Numbered from the stretch's first letter, positions 19,206 through 28,360 are shown. The stretch: 62,836 bases of DNA from Pseudomonas putida (GCF_001941965.1 NZ_MKZO01000033.1:1-62836); one strand, 5' to 3'. The notes: generated from the sequence alone by a model not told the origin. Program-made: numbers and translations.

Positions 19206-19995
19206 CGGGAATCGCCGAGCCCTGCTCGCGGGAGAATTTCACCGCGGTATCGAGGTCCTTGAGCAAAGTTCGCACATGCCACTTCACCGGTTCGAAACGG
19301 CTTGCGGCCATCTGCGGGGCGAGGATCTGCAAGGGTTTCGAATCGGCGAAACCGCCAGCCAGGGCTTCGGCGACCAGGCTGGCATCCACGCCTGACTTCT
19401 CCGCCAGGGCCACCACTTCGGCGATCACCAGGGCATTGCAGGCCACGATCATCTGATTGCAGGCCTTGGTCACCTGACCTGCACCAACGCCGCCCATATG
19501 GGTGACCCGCTGGCCGAGAGAGAGGAGTGCCGGGCGGACCCGCTCAAGATCCTCGGCCTCGCCACCGACCATGATTGCCAGGGTACCCGCCTCCGCCCCC
19601 GGGGTGCCGCCGGACACCGGAGTATCCAGCCAGCCCATGCCGGTGTCGGCCTTCAGTTGCGCAGCCATTTCCCGGGTGGCGGTGGGTTCGAGGCTGGAAA
19701 AATCCACCAGCAACTGCCCGGCCCGGGCCTTGCCGGTGATACCGCCGGCGCCGAACACCACCTCGCGCACCACCGCGGTATCGGCCAGGCACAGCATCAC
19801 CACGTCGGCGGCCTCGCACAGCTCGCCCGGGGTCTGCACCTGGCGAGCGCCGGCAGCCACCAGCGGCGCGCATTTATCCGGGGAACGGTTCCACACGGTC
19901 AGGTCATACCCGGCCGCCAGCAGGCGCCGGCACATGGGCAGGCCCATCAGGCCGATACCGGCGAACCCCAGGGACAAAGGCAGTGAATGGCTCAT
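19105..19995 (-). CDS. NAD-dependent beta-hydroxyacid dehydrogenase (HIBADH/tartronate semialdehyde reductase family)
   Basis: A 296-aa enzyme with Rossmann start LGFAGIGLMGLPMCRRLL, the substrate-binding motif DTPVSGGTPGAEAGTLAIM, catalytic Lys in GAGQVTKACNQM, and the C-terminal helix DLDTAVKFSREQG. These place it with 3-hydroxyisobutyrate dehydrogenase and 2-hydroxy-3-oxopropionate reductase; sequence alone does not settle the substrate. TGGAG precedes the ATG by 6 nt. No glyoxylate or valine pathway genes are adjacent. Confidence 0.88.
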   Translation of the reverse strand: MSHSLPLSLGFAGIGLMGLPMCRRLLAAGYDLTVWNRSPDKCAPLVAAGARQVQTPGELCEAADVVMLCLADTAVVREVVFGAGGITGKARAGQLLVDFSSLEPTATREMAAQLKADTGMGWLDTPVSGGTPGAEAGTLAIMVGGEAEDLERVRPALLSLGQRVTHMGGVGAGQVTKACNQMIVACNALVIAEVVALAEKSGVDASLVAEALAGGFADSKPLQILAPQMAASRFEPVKWHVRTLLKDLDTAVKFSREQGSAIPVSGLAAQLMRLHGSQGYLEKDPATLIDLYRSKP

Positions 19996-20191
19996 CTACA
20001 GCTCCAGACAGTTAAAGAAGTTGACGGATCGGACGATTCAGAAGGCGGCGCGACAGGAAAACCCCTAGTTTTTATAAGGTAAACCCTGATCGCTTACGCC
20101 GGAGACGCACTGATACAGTCGCGAAACTTTCCAGGGATGGCTCAATGATATCGACTGTTGAACAGCCTTCCCCCCAGGCACATGGCGCAAA

Positions 20192-22375
20192 ATGACCTCC
20201 AAGAATACTCCTGCCGACGTGATTTCCGAGCTGCTTTCAGCCACGACGCCCACTTCCTACGGGGCCCGCAGCTATTACAGCCAGCCAACCCTGAGCCCGC
20301 AGCAATACCTGTACTTCACCGAACCGGACACCCAGCGCATCCTCGACAACCTCGATGGCCTGCGCGACCTGGTGTTCCCGCCGAGCCAGCATGTCGAGGA
20401 CGACGCCCAGTTGCGCCTCGACCAGCAGTTCCCTTCGGTGTGCCTGATCGGGCTGGGGCGCTGCGGCTCGAACATCGCCCTGGATGTCGCCGAACTGGTC
20501 TACAACGCACGGACCTTCTACCTCAACGAATTCAAGAGCGAGGACCGGGTCGGCAACGATCCGTCCTACAACCCGGCGCGCTGGATCCGCAACAACCTGC
20601 GTCTGGTCCAGGCCAAAAGCGCCAAGCCGGTGTTCCTGGTGGAACCGCTGGTGATGCTCGGCGACCTGGACAAGGACATCGCCGGGCGCATCCGTTTCTC
20701 GCGCAAAGGCGAAAAAAGCGGCTTTTTGCGCGACTACAGCAAGATGAAGATCATGGACCTCTCCGAGGTGCATGCCGGTGGCGCCGGTAACGCGCCGATC
20801 CTTGGCCAGTACCTGGCGAAGATCATCCTCAACAAGGAAACCCACCGCTTCTCCAGTGCCGACTGGAAGCTGATCCACTCGTACCTGATCGACTCCTGCG
20901 GGATCAAGGCCAACCAGTCGCGGCTGTACTTCTATATCTTCAGCGCCGGCGGCGGTACCGGCTCGGGCATGGCCTCGGAGTTCGGCCTGGCCCAGCAGTA
21001 CTCGTACATGAACAAGACCTTCGACACCAAGCCGGCCGACGAGCAGGACGGCGAGGCCGGGCATTCGTTCGTCTTCGAACCGATCTTCACCAGCGGCATC
21101 TGCGTGCTGCCGAACATCTCCGATCACCGCAGCGAAATGTCCGAGGCCCTGCACATCAACGCCGGGCGCCTGCTGTGCAAGTACCTGTCGGAAGAGTGGG
21201 ACTTCTCGTACAACTTCGACAGCGAAGACAGCAGCGAAGCCAGCGTGATGGGCCGCATCCGTCCGTGGAACGCGATGATGCTGATCTCCAACGACATCAT
21301 GCGCTACGCCGAAGCCAGCGATGACGGCAATATCCAGAACATCGACGTCAACGCCATGGAGAAGCACGCCAACCAGTACATCTCCCAGCAGATCTTCAAC
21401 ATCCTCACCGCCCAGGCGGTGACCACCGACTACGACCAGAACTACTTCCGGCGTGCCGGCATCGATATCGGCGAGACCATCCGCCTTGACGCCAACGACC
21501 TGTTCATGAGCCTGGCCGGCCCGGTGGCGATCGCCTACGCCGAGTCGGTGGTGCCGGAAACCCCGGGCAGCAGCTCGGAGAAAGGCTTCAAGGTGTTCGA
21601 GAAGGAGCCGCCGCGGCTGGATATCGACGACCTGTTCTTCCGCTCCATCGACCTGCCGCACTTCAACAAGGACACCCAGGCCATCGAAGGCATCAGCCTG
21701 TTGCCGATCGAATCCAAGCGCTATCGCGCAGCCCTGGAGCAATACCGCAGTTCCGGTTGCGACGCGGCGGCGCTGCATGACCTGCATTTCTTCAAGAACT
21801 GCTCGTCGGTGGTATCGATCGTCTCGTTGCCCAAGGACTACAAGCTGTCCTACATGGACCTGAACCGGCTCAAGACCCACCTCAACAGCCTGTTCCCCAA
21901 CACCACCCTGAAGCGTTATGCCCTGGTGATCGGCGCCTCGGCCAACCTGTCGCTGACCACCCTGATCGCCAAGAGCCCGTGCCTGTCGGATGACTTCCTG
22001 ACCTTGATCGTGGCCTTTATCAAACGCTGCTTCGCCAAGGCGCCGTACCGCTTCGACGAGACCCTGGACAACGCGATCCTGGAATTCATCATGCAGGAGG
22101 AATTCGAGGAAGAACGCATCGACGAGCTGCTCAGCGAATTCGAGAACCCGGCGAAGATCCTCGATACCAACTGGTATGCGATCAAGCCGATGTACGAGAA
22201 GAAATATCGCGAGCTGATCAACGACAAGAGCAAGTTCGTGTCGATCAACGATATTCGGCTGTCGCGGGAATGTGTGAAGAAGGCCGTTAAATACTTGCGC
22301 GAGATTTACCGGCACCGGATTGGCAAGACCCGGGTTATTTCCCTCAATAGTCATACCGGCAAGGTCGACTACTAA
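20192..22375 (+). CDS. Tubulin/FtsZ-superfamily protein of unknown role
   Basis: A 727-aa protein with the two glycine loops of the tubulin/FtsZ GTPase fold: LIGLGRCGSN (residues 85-94), like the FtsZ N-terminal nucleotide loop, and FSAGGGTGSGM (250-260), the tubulin signature. HAGGAGN (194-200) lies between them where another nucleotide loop is expected. A charged C-terminal region of about 450 residues has no recognised domain. It is far longer than FtsZ (about 390) and lacks FtsZ's C-terminal peptide. It fits, from memory, the poorly characterised Tubulin_2-type family. Monocistronic, with a weak Shine-Dalgarno and a very strong hairpin after the stop. Role unknown; filament formation is only an inference. 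Confidence 0.8.
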   Translation: MTSKNTPADVISELLSATTPTSYGARSYYSQPTLSPQQYLYFTEPDTQRILDNLDGLRDLVFPPSQHVEDDAQLRLDQQFPSVCLIGLGRCGSNIALDVAELVYNARTFYLNEFKSEDRVGNDPSYNPARWIRNNLRLVQAKSAKPVFLVEPLVMLGDLDKDIAGRIRFSRKGEKSGFLRDYSKMKIMDLSEVHAGGAGNAPILGQYLAKIILNKETHRFSSADWKLIHSYLIDSCGIKANQSRLYFYIFSAGGGTGSGMASEFGLAQQYSYMNKTFDTKPADEQDGEAGHSFVFEPIFTSGICVLPNISDHRSEMSEALHINAGRLLCKYLSEEWDFSYNFDSEDSSEASVMGRIRPWNAMMLISNDIMRYAEASDDGNIQNIDVNAMEKHANQYISQQIFNILTAQAVTTDYDQNYFRRAGIDIGETIRLDANDLFMSLAGPVAIAYAESVVPETPGSSSEKGFKVFEKEPPRLDIDDLFFRSIDLPHFNKDTQAIEGISLLPIESKRYRAALEQYRSSGCDAAALHDLHFFKNCSSVVSIVSLPKDYKLSYMDLNRLKTHLNSLFPNTTLKRYALVIGASANLSLTTLIAKSPCLSDDFLTLIVAFIKRCFAKAPYRFDETLDNAILEFIMQEEFEEERIDELLSEFENPAKILDTNWYAIKPMYEKKYRELINDKSKFVSINDIRLSRECVKKAVKYLREIYRHRIGKTRVISLNSHTGKVDY

Positions 22376-22376
22376 A

Positions 22377-22486
22377 AAAAGCGCGACGCGGACCCTGTGG
22401 GAGCTGGCTTGCCAGCGATGACTATGGTGAATTCACCATCGCAATCGCTGGCAAGCCAGCTCCCACAGGGTCCGCGTCGCGCTTTT
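22377..22486. repeat. REP pair embedded in a 43-bp perfect inverted repeat
   Basis: The left arm 22377-22419 and right arm 22444-22486 are exact reverse complements over 43 bp, from AAAAGCGCGACGCGG through the REP core to CCAGCGAT. The 24-nt centre holds the palindrome ATGGTGAATTCACCAT. The A-run at one end and T-run at the other make it usable as a terminator in both directions, beginning just after the tubulin-like gene stop. Confidence 0.92.
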
Positions 22487-22628
22487 ATCTTTCAGGCATC
22501 CCGCCCGGGAACTGTTACCGCTCCCGACTGGTGCAACGGGCACTGTTACCAACCGTCACCCTGCCTGATCGGCCTCGCGCACCAAGATGGACTCGCTGTG
22601 CGTTTTCGCGCACCAAATTCGAGCAACC

Positions 22629-22934
22629 TCAGGCCGATGGCCGAACCTGGATCACGATAAACGGCTGCACCACCACCGCCCAGATCTCTGGCTCGCGGCT
22701 CTGCAGGTCGAGGGCCTGTTCGGCGCTGACCGGCCCGACAGTGCCAGCATCACGCCACTGTGCGAAGGTTTCACTGCGGTTTTCTGCCATTGCCTGTGCG
22801 ACTTCGATCAGGTCCAGGGAAGGGTCGACCCAAATCAGGTCACCCTTTGCCCAAAAACGCTCCAGGGCTTTCCACTCGATTACCGCAGTCTCGCCGAGCA
22901 ATTTGGCATAGAGGGTGCTTGGTTCATCAGTCAT
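22629..22934 (-). CDS. DUF2288 family protein
   Basis: A 101-aa acidic soluble protein beginning MTDEPSTLYAKLLGETAVIE, with WVDPSLDLIEVAQAMAENRS and EIWAVVVQPFIVIQ, typical of the DUF2288 family. Function unknown. The ATG at 22934 has GGTGA upstream; the in-frame TTG 12 nt earlier is not favoured. It is divergent from braC across a 364-nt gap and converges on the tubulin-like gene's hairpin. Confidence 0.8.
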   Translation of the reverse strand: MTDEPSTLYAKLLGETAVIEWKALERFWAKGDLIWVDPSLDLIEVAQAMAENRSETFAQWRDAGTVGPVSAEQALDLQSREPEIWAVVVQPFIVIQVRPSA

Positions 22935-23298
22935 GGGTTTCACCAAAAATAATCAGGTCACTTTGAAAGGCCGCTATTTTTGCAGAAAAACCCAGTTTCA
23001 AATAAGTAATTGGTCGACAGGTTCAGCAAAGCCAAACGTTTCCGGGAACTTCCGGAGTCAAATAAGACGCTTTTTTGTAACTTTATGTCGAACAGGCGAC
23101 ACCCTCTGTTTTTGCCTCGGCGGGCCTGCTTTTCAAGCGATCAAGCAGCGCTCTACACTGTACCGGTACAGTTGCCAGGCATTCACCGGGGATGAAACCG
23201 GAAAGCGGGCCGCGATACGGCGTAGCCGTACCGGGTCTGTCGGGTCCTCTGCCCTGGCGCAAGGACGATAAAAATTACAACAGAATGAGTGGAGCACT
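22935..23298 (+). promoter_or_regulatory. braC upstream region with candidate promoter and operator
   Basis: Long leader without a gene. A -10-like TACACT (23154-23159) with a weak -35 TTTCAA (about 23131) precedes a 145-nt untranslated leader. The 16-bp perfect palindrome ACTGTACCGGTACAGT (23157-23172) overlaps the -10 and start region, a good position for a repressor of branched-chain amino acid uptake. The leader can fold around GATACGGCGTAGCCGTA. Promoter and operator are predictions. Confidence 0.45.
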
Positions 23299-24414
23299 AT
23301 GAGTAAAGTTTCCAAGCTGTTCGCCGCGATGGTCCTGGCCGGCGTCGCCAGCCATTCCTTCGCCGCCGATACCATCAAGATCGGCATCGCCGGCCCGAAG
23401 ACCGGCCCGGTGACCCAATATGGTGACATGCAGTTCATCGGTGCCAAGCAAGCCATCAAGGACATCAACGCCGCTGGCGGTGTCGATGGCAAGATGCTCG
23501 AAGCCAAGGAATACGACGACGCCTGCGACCCTAAACAGGCCGTGGCAGTCGCCAACAAGGTAGTCAACGACGGCGTCAAGTTCGTCATCGGCCACCTCTG
23601 CTCCAGCTCCACCCAGCCAGCGTCCGACATCTACGAAGACGAAGGCGTGATCATGATCACCCCGGCAGCCACCAGCCCGGAAATCACCTCCCGCGGCTAC
23701 AAGCTGATCTTCCGCACCATCGGCCTGGACAGCGCCCAGGGCCCGGCGGCCGGCAACTACATCGCCGACCACGTCAAGCCGAAGGTCGTCGCGGTCCTGC
23801 ACGACAAGCAGCAATACGGTGAAGGCATCGCCACCGCAGTCAAGTCGACCCTGGAAGGCAAAGGCACCAAGGTTGCCGTCTTCGAAGGCCTGAACGCCGG
23901 TGACAAGGACTTCTCGTCCATCATCCAGAAACTCAAGCAGAACAACGTCGACTTCGTCTACTACGGCGGCTACCACCCGGAGCTGGGCCTGATCCTGCGC
24001 CAGGCCAAAGAGAAAGGCCTGAACGCCAAGTTCATGGGTCCGGAAGGCGTCGGCAACGACTCCATCTCGCAGATCGCCCAGAACGCTTCCGAAGGCCTGC
24101 TGGTTACCCTGCCGAAGTCGTTCGACGCCGATCCTGAGAACAAGAAGATCGTCGAAGCCATCAAGGCCGACGGCAAGGACCCAAGCGGTCCGTTCGTGTT
24201 CCCGGCCTACTCGGCTGTAGAACTGATCGCCCAGGGCATCAAGAAAGCCGGCAGCGAAGACACCGACAAGGTGGCCGCGGCCATCCACGCCGGCACCTTC
24301 AAGACCCCGACCGGCGAACTGTCCTACGACGAAAAAGGCGACCTGAAGGACTTCAAGTTCGTGGTCTACGAATGGCATTTCGGCAAACCGAAAACCGAAG
24401 TTTCCCCTCAGTAA
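23299..24414 (+). CDS. braC: Branched-chain amino acid ABC transporter, substrate-binding protein
   Basis: Periplasmic LIV-type binding protein of 371 aa. The signal peptide (residues 1-22, MSKVSKLFAAMVLAGVASHS, cleavage near SFA-AD) is followed by the mature start DTIKIGIAGPKTGPV. GHLCSSSTQPASDIYEDEGV and YYGGYHPELGLILRQAKEKG are characteristic of LivJ/LivK/BraC. It captures Leu, Ile and Val, probably also Ala and Thr by homology to BraC. First gene of braCDEFG, separated from braD by an attenuating terminator. GGAG lies 7-8 nt upstream. Confidence 0.96.
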   Translation: MSKVSKLFAAMVLAGVASHSFAADTIKIGIAGPKTGPVTQYGDMQFIGAKQAIKDINAAGGVDGKMLEAKEYDDACDPKQAVAVANKVVNDGVKFVIGHLCSSSTQPASDIYEDEGVIMITPAATSPEITSRGYKLIFRTIGLDSAQGPAAGNYIADHVKPKVVAVLHDKQQYGEGIATAVKSTLEGKGTKVAVFEGLNAGDKDFSSIIQKLKQNNVDFVYYGGYHPELGLILRQAKEKGLNAKFMGPEGVGNDSISQIAQNASEGLLVTLPKSFDADPENKKIVEAIKADGKDPSGPFVFPAYSAVELIAQGIKKAGSEDTDKVAAAIHAGTFKTPTGELSYDEKGDLKDFKFVVYEWHFGKPKTEVSPQ

Positions 24415-24435
24415 CACCGTCTGATACATGACCGA

Positions 24436-24468
24436 AAAGCCCACTGTGCGAGCAGTGGGCTTTGTTTT
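24436..24468 (+). terminator. Intrinsic terminator/attenuator between braC and braD
   Basis: An 11-bp perfect stem, AAAGCCCACTG with CAGTGGGCTTT around a 6-nt loop, followed by GTTTT, 21 nt after the braC stop. It is expected to end most transcripts so that the binding protein is made in excess over the permease and ATPases, with readthrough into braD. The remaining stretch to braD (24469-24642) holds no gene. Confidence 0.85.
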
Positions 24469-24642
24469 ACGAGGTTCATGGAGCCGTTTCCCGCGATCCG
24501 GGATCGGCTTCACCTGAAAATCTTAAAACCGTCACCAGCGGTTCCCTGGCAACGCATGCGCCAAAGTGGCCCCAGACCGCAAGGCCATGCCGGGTGAAAG
24601 CCCGCCAGCGAAATGCATATTCAGGTTTTTAGGAGCGCTGTA

Positions 24643-25566
24643 ATGCCTGAGATCTATCACTTCTTCCAACAGCTGGTTAATGGCCTGACCATTGGCAGCA
24701 CCTATGCCTTGATAGCCATTGGCTACACAATGGTTTACGGCATCATTGGAATGATCAACTTCGCCCACGGCGAGGTGTACATGATTGGTTCCTACGTGGC
24801 CTTCATCGTCCTTGCCGGACTGGCCATGATGGGTATCCATTCGCTACCGCTGCTGATGACCGCCGCGTTCATCGCGACGATCGTCGTTACCAGTGCCTAC
24901 GGCTACAGTATCGAACGGGTCGCCTACCGGCCGTTGCGTAACAGCAACCGCCTGATCCCGCTGATTTCCGCCATCGGCATGTCGATTTTCCTGCAGAACA
25001 CCGTACTGCTTTCCCAGGATTCCAAGGACAAGTCCATTCCCAACCTGATCCCGGGGAGCATCTCCTTCGGCCCGGGTGGCGCGGAAGAGGTCCTGATCTC
25101 CTACATGCAGATCCTGGTCTTCGTGGTCACCCTGATCGCCATGACCGGCCTTACCCTGTTCATCTCCCGCTCGCGTCTGGGCCGGGCCTGCCGGGCCTGC
25201 GCCGAAGACATCAAGATGGCCAACCTGCTGGGGATCAACACCAACAACATCATCGCCCTGACCTTCGTCATCGGCGCCGCCCTGGCGGCCGTGGCGGCCG
25301 TGCTGCTGAGCATGCAGTACGGCGTGATCAACCCCAACGCCGGCTTCCTGGTGGGCCTGAAGGCCTTCACCGCGGCAGTCCTCGGCGGCATCGGCAGCAT
25401 TCCGGGCGCCATGCTCGGCGGCCTGGTGCTGGGTGTGGCCGAAGCCTTCGGTGCTGACATCTTCGGCGACCAGTACAAGGACGTCGTGGCGTTCGGCCTG
25501 CTGGTACTCGTCCTGTTGTTCCGTCCGACCGGCATCCTCGGCCGTCCGGAGGTTGAGAAAGTATGA
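24643..25566 (+). CDS. braD: Branched-chain amino acid ABC transporter permease (LivH type)
   Basis: Inner-membrane permease of 307 aa with about eight membrane segments. The signature LVNGLTIGSTYALIAIGYTM and GMINFAHGEVYMIG near the N-terminus and GLKAFTAAVLGGIGSIPGAM near the C-terminus identify the LivH/BraD family. Start 24643 is chosen because AGGAG lies 7 nt upstream; the frame extends 30 nt further. The stop overlaps the braE start (ATGA). Confidence 0.95.
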   Translation: MPEIYHFFQQLVNGLTIGSTYALIAIGYTMVYGIIGMINFAHGEVYMIGSYVAFIVLAGLAMMGIHSLPLLMTAAFIATIVVTSAYGYSIERVAYRPLRNSNRLIPLISAIGMSIFLQNTVLLSQDSKDKSIPNLIPGSISFGPGGAEEVLISYMQILVFVVTLIAMTGLTLFISRSRLGRACRACAEDIKMANLLGINTNNIIALTFVIGAALAAVAAVLLSMQYGVINPNAGFLVGLKAFTAAVLGGIGSIPGAMLGGLVLGVAEAFGADIFGDQYKDVVAFGLLVLVLLFRPTGILGRPEVEKV

Positions 25567-26819
25567 ACAGACATCTCAAATCGGCGTTCTTCAGCGCCCT
25601 GCTGGTCTGGGCCGTGGCCTTCCCGGTACTTGGCCTGAAACTCAGCATCGTCGGCATCAACCTGGAAGTGCACGGCCAGGGTCCCTTCACCCTCGGCGTG
25701 ATCGCCCTGTGTTCGGTGCTGATGTTCCTGCGCGTGCTGCTGGACAAGCAATGGAGCGCAATGATGCGCTCGCGTCGGGACGGCCCGCTGGTGCCACCCA
25801 AGGTCAGCAACTGGCTGACCCTGCCCAAGACCCAGCGCTACATCATCCTCGGCCTGATCGTGGTCGCCCTGGTCTGGCCGTTCTTCGGCTCGCGCGGCGC
25901 GGTCGACATCGCCACCCTGATCCTGATCTACGTCCTGCTCGGCCTCGGCCTGAACATCGTGGTCGGCCTGGCGGGCCTGCTCGACCTGGGTTACGTCGGC
26001 TTCTACGCCGTCGGTGCGTACAGCTACGCGCTGCTCTCGCACTACTTCGGCCTGAGCTTCTGGATCTGCCTGCCGATCGCCGGCCTGATGGCGGCCACCT
26101 TCGGCTTCCTGCTGGGCTTCCCGGTGCTGCGCCTGCGCGGTGACTACCTGGCGATCGTGACCCTCGGTTTCGGTGAGATCATCCGCCTGTTCCTGCGCAA
26201 CCTGACCGACATCACCGGTGGCCCGAACGGCATCAGCAACATCGAGAAGCCGACCTTCTTCGGCCTGACCTTCGAACGCAAGGCCGCCGAAGGCATGCAG
26301 ACCTTCCACGAGTTCTTCGGGCTGGAATACAACTCGATCAACAAGGTGATCTTCCTCTACCTGGTGGCCCTGCTCCTCGCCCTGCTGGCGCTGTTCGTCA
26401 TCAACCGCCTGCTGCGCATGCCGATCGGGCGTGCCTGGGAAGCGCTGCGTGAAGACGAGATCGCCTGCCGTGCGCTGGGCCTGAACCCGACCGTGATCAA
26501 GCTCTCGGCGTTCACCCTGGGTGCCTGCTTCGCCGGTTTCGCTGGCAGCTTCTTCGCTGCGCGCCAAGGCCTGGTGACCCCGGAATCCTTCACCTTCATC
26601 GAATCGGCGATCATCCTCGCCATCGTCGTGCTCGGCGGCATGGGCTCGCAGTTGGGCGTGATCCTCGCGGCCATCGTGATGATCCTCCTGCCGGAGCTGA
26701 TGCGTGACTTCAGCGAGTACCGCATGCTGATGTTCGGCGCCCTGATGGTATTGATGATGATCTGGCGTCCGCAGGGCCTGCTGCCTATGCAACGTCCACA
26801 TATGGAGCTGCGTCGATGA
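25563..26819 (+). CDS. braE: Branched-chain amino acid ABC transporter permease (LivM type)
   Basis: Second permease, 418 aa, with about ten membrane segments and the LivM/BraE signatures LGLNIVVGLAGLLDLGYVGF, LRGDYLAIVTLGFGEIIRL and DITGGPNGIS. It has the extra N-terminal segment and charged loop (about 35-95) usual for LivM. Starts in an ATGA overlap with braD and ends in an ATGA overlap with braF, so the subunits are translationally coupled. Confidence 0.95.
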   Translation: MNRHLKSAFFSALLVWAVAFPVLGLKLSIVGINLEVHGQGPFTLGVIALCSVLMFLRVLLDKQWSAMMRSRRDGPLVPPKVSNWLTLPKTQRYIILGLIVVALVWPFFGSRGAVDIATLILIYVLLGLGLNIVVGLAGLLDLGYVGFYAVGAYSYALLSHYFGLSFWICLPIAGLMAATFGFLLGFPVLRLRGDYLAIVTLGFGEIIRLFLRNLTDITGGPNGISNIEKPTFFGLTFERKAAEGMQTFHEFFGLEYNSINKVIFLYLVALLLALLALFVINRLLRMPIGRAWEALREDEIACRALGLNPTVIKLSAFTLGACFAGFAGSFFAARQGLVTPESFTFIESAIILAIVVLGGMGSQLGVILAAIVMILLPELMRDFSEYRMLMFGALMVLMMIWRPQGLLPMQRPHMELRR

Positions 26820-27583
26820 GCCGCGAAATTCTGCAAGTCAGCGGCCTGAGCATGCGCTTCGGCGGCTTGTTGGCGGTCAACGGCGTCGGCCTGACCGTCA
26901 AGGAAAAACAGGTGGTCGCCCTGATCGGCCCGAACGGCGCCGGCAAGACCACGGTGTTCAACTGCCTGACCGGCTTCTACAAGCCCAGCGGCGGCACCAT
27001 CCTCCTCGATGGCCAGCCGATCCAGGGCCTGGCCGGGCACCAGATCGCCCGCAAGGGCGTGGTGCGGACCTTCCAGAACGTGCGCCTGTTCAAGGAAATG
27101 ACCGCGCTGGAAAACCTGCTGATCGCCCAGCACCGCCACCTCAACACCAACTTCTTCGCCGGTCTGTTCAAGACCCCGGCTTTCCGCCGCAGCGAGAAGG
27201 AAGCCATGGAGCGTGCGCAGTACTGGCTGGAGAAGGTCAACCTGACCGAGTTCGCCAACCGTACCGCCGGGACCCTGGCCTACGGCCAGCAACGCCGCCT
27301 GGAAATCGCCCGCTGCATGATGACCCAACCGCGGATCATCATGCTCGACGAGCCGGCGGCCGGCCTCAACCCCAAGGAAACCGAGGACCTCAAGGCGCTG
27401 ATTGCGTACCTGCGCGAATCGCATAACGTCACCGTGCTGCTGATCGAGCACGACATGAAACTGGTCATGAGCATTTCCGACCATATCGTGGTGATCAACC
27501 AGGGCACGCCCCTGGCCGACGGCACGCCGGAGCAGATCCGCGACAACCCTGATGTGATCAAAGCCTACCTGGGGGAAGCGTAA
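26816..27583 (+). CDS. braF: Branched-chain amino acid ABC transporter ATPase (LivG type)
   Basis: ABC ATPase of 255 aa: Walker A GPNGAGKTT (38-46), Q-loop region VRTFQNVRLF, the signature reading LAYGQQRRLEIAR (the LAYGQ variant normal for LivG/BraF) and Walker B IIMLDEPAAGL with the H-loop in VLLIEHDM. Pairs with BraG to energise BraDE. Immediately precedes braG with no gap. Confidence 0.95.
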   Translation: MSREILQVSGLSMRFGGLLAVNGVGLTVKEKQVVALIGPNGAGKTTVFNCLTGFYKPSGGTILLDGQPIQGLAGHQIARKGVVRTFQNVRLFKEMTALENLLIAQHRHLNTNFFAGLFKTPAFRRSEKEAMERAQYWLEKVNLTEFANRTAGTLAYGQQRRLEIARCMMTQPRIIMLDEPAAGLNPKETEDLKALIAYLRESHNVTVLLIEHDMKLVMSISDHIVVINQGTPLADGTPEQIRDNPDVIKAYLGEA

Positions 27584-28285
27584 ATGCTGCAGTTCGAAAA
27601 CGTTTCCACCTTCTACGGCAAGATCCAGGCGCTGCACTCGGTCAACGTGGAAATCAACCAGGGCGAGATCGTCACCCTGATCGGCGCCAACGGTGCCGGC
27701 AAGTCGACCCTGCTGATGACCCTCTGCGGCTCGCCGCAAGCCCACAGCGGCAGCATCCGCTACCTGGGCGAAGAGCTGGTCGGCCAGCCGTCCTCGCACA
27801 TCATGCGCAAGAGCATCGCCGTGGTCCCGGAGGGCCGCCGCGTGTTCTCGCGCCTGACCGTCGAGGAAAACCTGGCCATGGGCGGCTTCTTCACCGAGAA
27901 GGGCGACTACCAGGAGCAACTGGACAAGGTCCTGCAGCTGTTCCCGCGTCTGAAGGAGCGCTACAACCAGCGCGGTGGCACCATGTCCGGCGGCGAGCAG
28001 CAGATGCTCGCCATCGGCCGGGCGCTGATGAGCAAACCCAAGCTGCTGCTGCTCGACGAGCCGTCGCTGGGCCTGGCGCCGATCATCATCCAGCAGATCT
28101 TCGACATCATCGAACAGCTGCGCCGCGATGGCGTGACCGTGTTCCTGGTGGAGCAGAACGCCAACCAGGCGTTGAAGGTCGCTGACCGGGCCTATGTGCT
28201 GGAGAACGGGCATGTGGTGATGCAGGGGACCGGTGAGGCACTGCTGACCGATCCTAAAGTGCGCGACGCTTACCTGGGGGGTTGA
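27584..28285 (+). CDS. braG: Branched-chain amino acid ABC transporter ATPase (LivF type)
   Basis: ABC ATPase of 233 aa: Walker A GANGAGKST (34-42), the LivF-specific SIAVVPEGRRVFSRLTVEENL, signature MSGGEQQMLAIGRAL, and Walker B LLLLDEPSLGLAP. Last gene of the operon. Its ATG follows the braF stop directly. A REP pair begins a few nucleotides after its own stop. Confidence 0.95.
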   Translation: MLQFENVSTFYGKIQALHSVNVEINQGEIVTLIGANGAGKSTLLMTLCGSPQAHSGSIRYLGEELVGQPSSHIMRKSIAVVPEGRRVFSRLTVEENLAMGGFFTEKGDYQEQLDKVLQLFPRLKERYNQRGGTMSGGEQQMLAIGRALMSKPKLLLLDEPSLGLAPIIIQQIFDIIEQLRRDGVTVFLVEQNANQALKVADRAYVLENGHVVMQGTGEALLTDPKVRDAYLGG

Positions 28286-28291
28286 TCTCCC

Positions 28292-28360
28292 GGGCCTCAT
28301 CGCTGGCAAGCCAGCTCCCACACGATCCCTGTGGGAGCTGGCTTGCCAGCGATAGGGCCC
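28292..28360. repeat. REP inverted pair
   Basis: Two inverted arms of the common core with a short spacer of about 10 nt (compact form), directly after braG, where it could stabilise the 3' end of the braCDEFG message. Confidence 0.9.
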
